A stretch of DNA of 14,922 nucleotides from JACZWL01 sp046756445 (GTDB lineage Bacteria > Pseudomonadota > Gammaproteobacteria > Steroidobacterales > Woeseiaceae): assembly GCA_046756445.1 (NCBI GenBank), contig JBHHWI010000073.1, forward strand, positions 1-14,922. The letters run 5' to 3'. The notes below the pieces were generated by a model. That model had not been told where the DNA came from. It did not search any database and was given only the letters and a program-made list of their open reading frames with translations. The translations under genes and the position numbers were made by a program. Shown here piece after piece: positions 13,902 through 14,922 of the stretch. Position 1 is the first letter of the stretch. Each line of letters opens with the position of its first letter.

Positions 13902-14922
13902 AGAATATAATCTGGCATTGATCGGCTTCGGCAATGTAGGCCAGGGGCTGGCCGAGATCCTGTCAAAAAAGACCGCACTGCTGCGTGAGAGATTTGGCGT
14001 CGATATTCGCATCGTCGCTGTCTGCGACCTCTACAAGGGCAGCATCGCCGATGCAGACGGTCTTGATCCTCAGGCTTTGCTGGATCACATCACCGAAAAG
14101 GGTGACCTGAAGGAGTTTCCTGCTCCCGATAAGGGCTGGGATGCCCGTGAATCGATCGAATTGAGCGGCGCCAATGTATTGGTGGAGCTGTCCTTTACCG
14201 ACCTCGAGACCGGTGAGCCGGCACTGAGCCACATGATCCAGGCGCTCGAGTCGGGAATGCATGTCGCCACCACCAACAAGGGGCCGGCGGCACTGCATTT
14301 TCCAAGATTGCTGGAGTTGAGCAGGGCTTACGGTGGCGAGATCGGCGTTGAGGGCACCGTCATGAGCGGCACACCCGCCCTGGCTCTGGGCGTGAACAGG
14401 CTGGCCGCAGCCGGCGTGACCCGCATTCAGGGCATTCTCAACGGCACGACCAACTACATTCTTGGCGAGATGGAGAATGGCGCGGACTATGCAACTGCTT
14501 TGAAAGATGCCCAGGCCAAAGGTTACGCCGAGGCAGATCCCACCGGCGACGTGGACGGCCACGACGCCGCCGCCAAAGTCGTCATACTGGCCAACCTGGT
14601 GATGGGTCAAAGCATGACCATGGACGATGTCAGCTGCACCGGCATCAGCGGGCTCACCCGTGCCGAAATCCAGTCGGCGCAGGCCGAGAATCGGCGCTGG
14701 AAACTGATCGGGACGCTCGAGAGCGCAAACGGCCGGATTCACGGGTCCGTCAAACCGGTCAAACTGGATGCGACGCACCCTTTGTATGGTGTCAGTGGCG
14801 CTGCCAATGCTGTTACCTACAGCACTGACCTCCTGGGCGATATCACGCTGATCGGCCCCGGCGCAGGCAGAGTCGAGACCGGTTACGCGATCATCGGCGA
14901 TATCGTGTCCTTTTCGACCTAG
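13885..14922 (+). CDS. Homoserine dehydrogenase without ACT domain
   Basis: A 345-residue enzyme interconverting homoserine and aspartate 4-semialdehyde with NAD(P). The Rossmann motif is GFGNVGQG (14-21). Lys132 in the ATTNKGP block corresponds to the cofactor-side lysine. NGTTNYIL (186-193) and GYAEADPTGDVDGHD (213-227) are the catalytic signature, with Asp227 and Lys231 equivalent to the catalytic Asp and Lys of the family. After an ITLIGPGAGRVETG-like segment the protein stops, with no C-terminal ACT domain, so the threonine feedback control of the longer (about 430-residue) bacterial form is absent. The start lies inside the aldehyde dehydrogenase gene (17-base overlap, no Shine-Dalgarno seen), implying coupled translation. 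The TAG stop is the last three bases of the window. The context suggests a catabolic rather than biosynthetic role, but this is inference. Confidence 0.92.
   Translation: MAKPTKEYNLALIGFGNVGQGLAEILSKKTALLRERFGVDIRIVAVCDLYKGSIADADGLDPQALLDHITEKGDLKEFPAPDKGWDARESIELSGANVLVELSFTDLETGEPALSHMIQALESGMHVATTNKGPAALHFPRLLELSRAYGGEIGVEGTVMSGTPALALGVNRLAAAGVTRIQGILNGTTNYILGEMENGADYATALKDAQAKGYAEADPTGDVDGHDAAAKVVILANLVMGQSMTMDDVSCTGISGLTRAEIQSAQAENRRWKLIGTLESANGRIHGSVKPVKLDATHPLYGVSGAANAVTYSTDLLGDITLIGPGAGRVETGYAIIGDIVSFST

Overview
The window looks like a stretch of a Pseudomonadota (proteobacterial) chromosome with moderately high GC. It is densely packed, has short or overlapping gene junctions, and carries families typical of heterotrophic, methylated-osmolyte-using bacteria: a PotD/PotA-type ABC transporter, a DgcA/trimethylamine-dehydrogenase-like flavoprotein, a PhyH dioxygenase and a DMSP-lyase-family cupin. 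I cannot place it more finely; there is no rRNA, tRNA, phage, IS element or CRISPR array.

Region A (2-9866, + strand) is one ten-gene transcription unit with junctions from -14 to +14 bases and no internal gap big enough for an ordinary promoter. In order: an unrecognised protein (copy 1, cut by the window edge), a PotD-like lipoprotein, a class I SAM methyltransferase, copies 2 and 3 of the same unrecognised family, an aldo/keto reductase, a PhyH-type Fe(II)/2-oxoglutarate oxygenase, a second closely related aldo/keto reductase, a DMSP-lyase-like cupin that has lost its predicted metal ligands, and a DgcA-like demethylase-type flavoprotein. Uptake, methyl transfer, hydroxylation, carbonyl/alcohol redox and oxidative demethylation together suggest a pathway for an N-methylated (possibly cyclic or betaine-like) small molecule. 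The substrate is unknown. The triplicated unknown family is the best candidate for something undescribed.

Region B (9880-10980, - strand) is a single PotA-like ABC ATPase, convergent with region A and separated from it by 13 bases. No permease gene is in the window.

Region C (10981-11602) is a 622-base non-coding gap with several small dyads, an 11-base direct repeat and a locally AT-richer core. It probably holds divergent promoters for the ATPase and for region D.

Region D (11603-14922, + strand) is a metallo-beta-lactamase-fold hydrolase of lactonase type, an NAD(P)-dependent aldehyde dehydrogenase and a homoserine dehydrogenase without an ACT domain; the last two overlap by 17 bases. 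One coherent reading is lactone opening, oxidation of homoserine to aspartate semialdehyde, and oxidation of that to aspartate. This is inference only.
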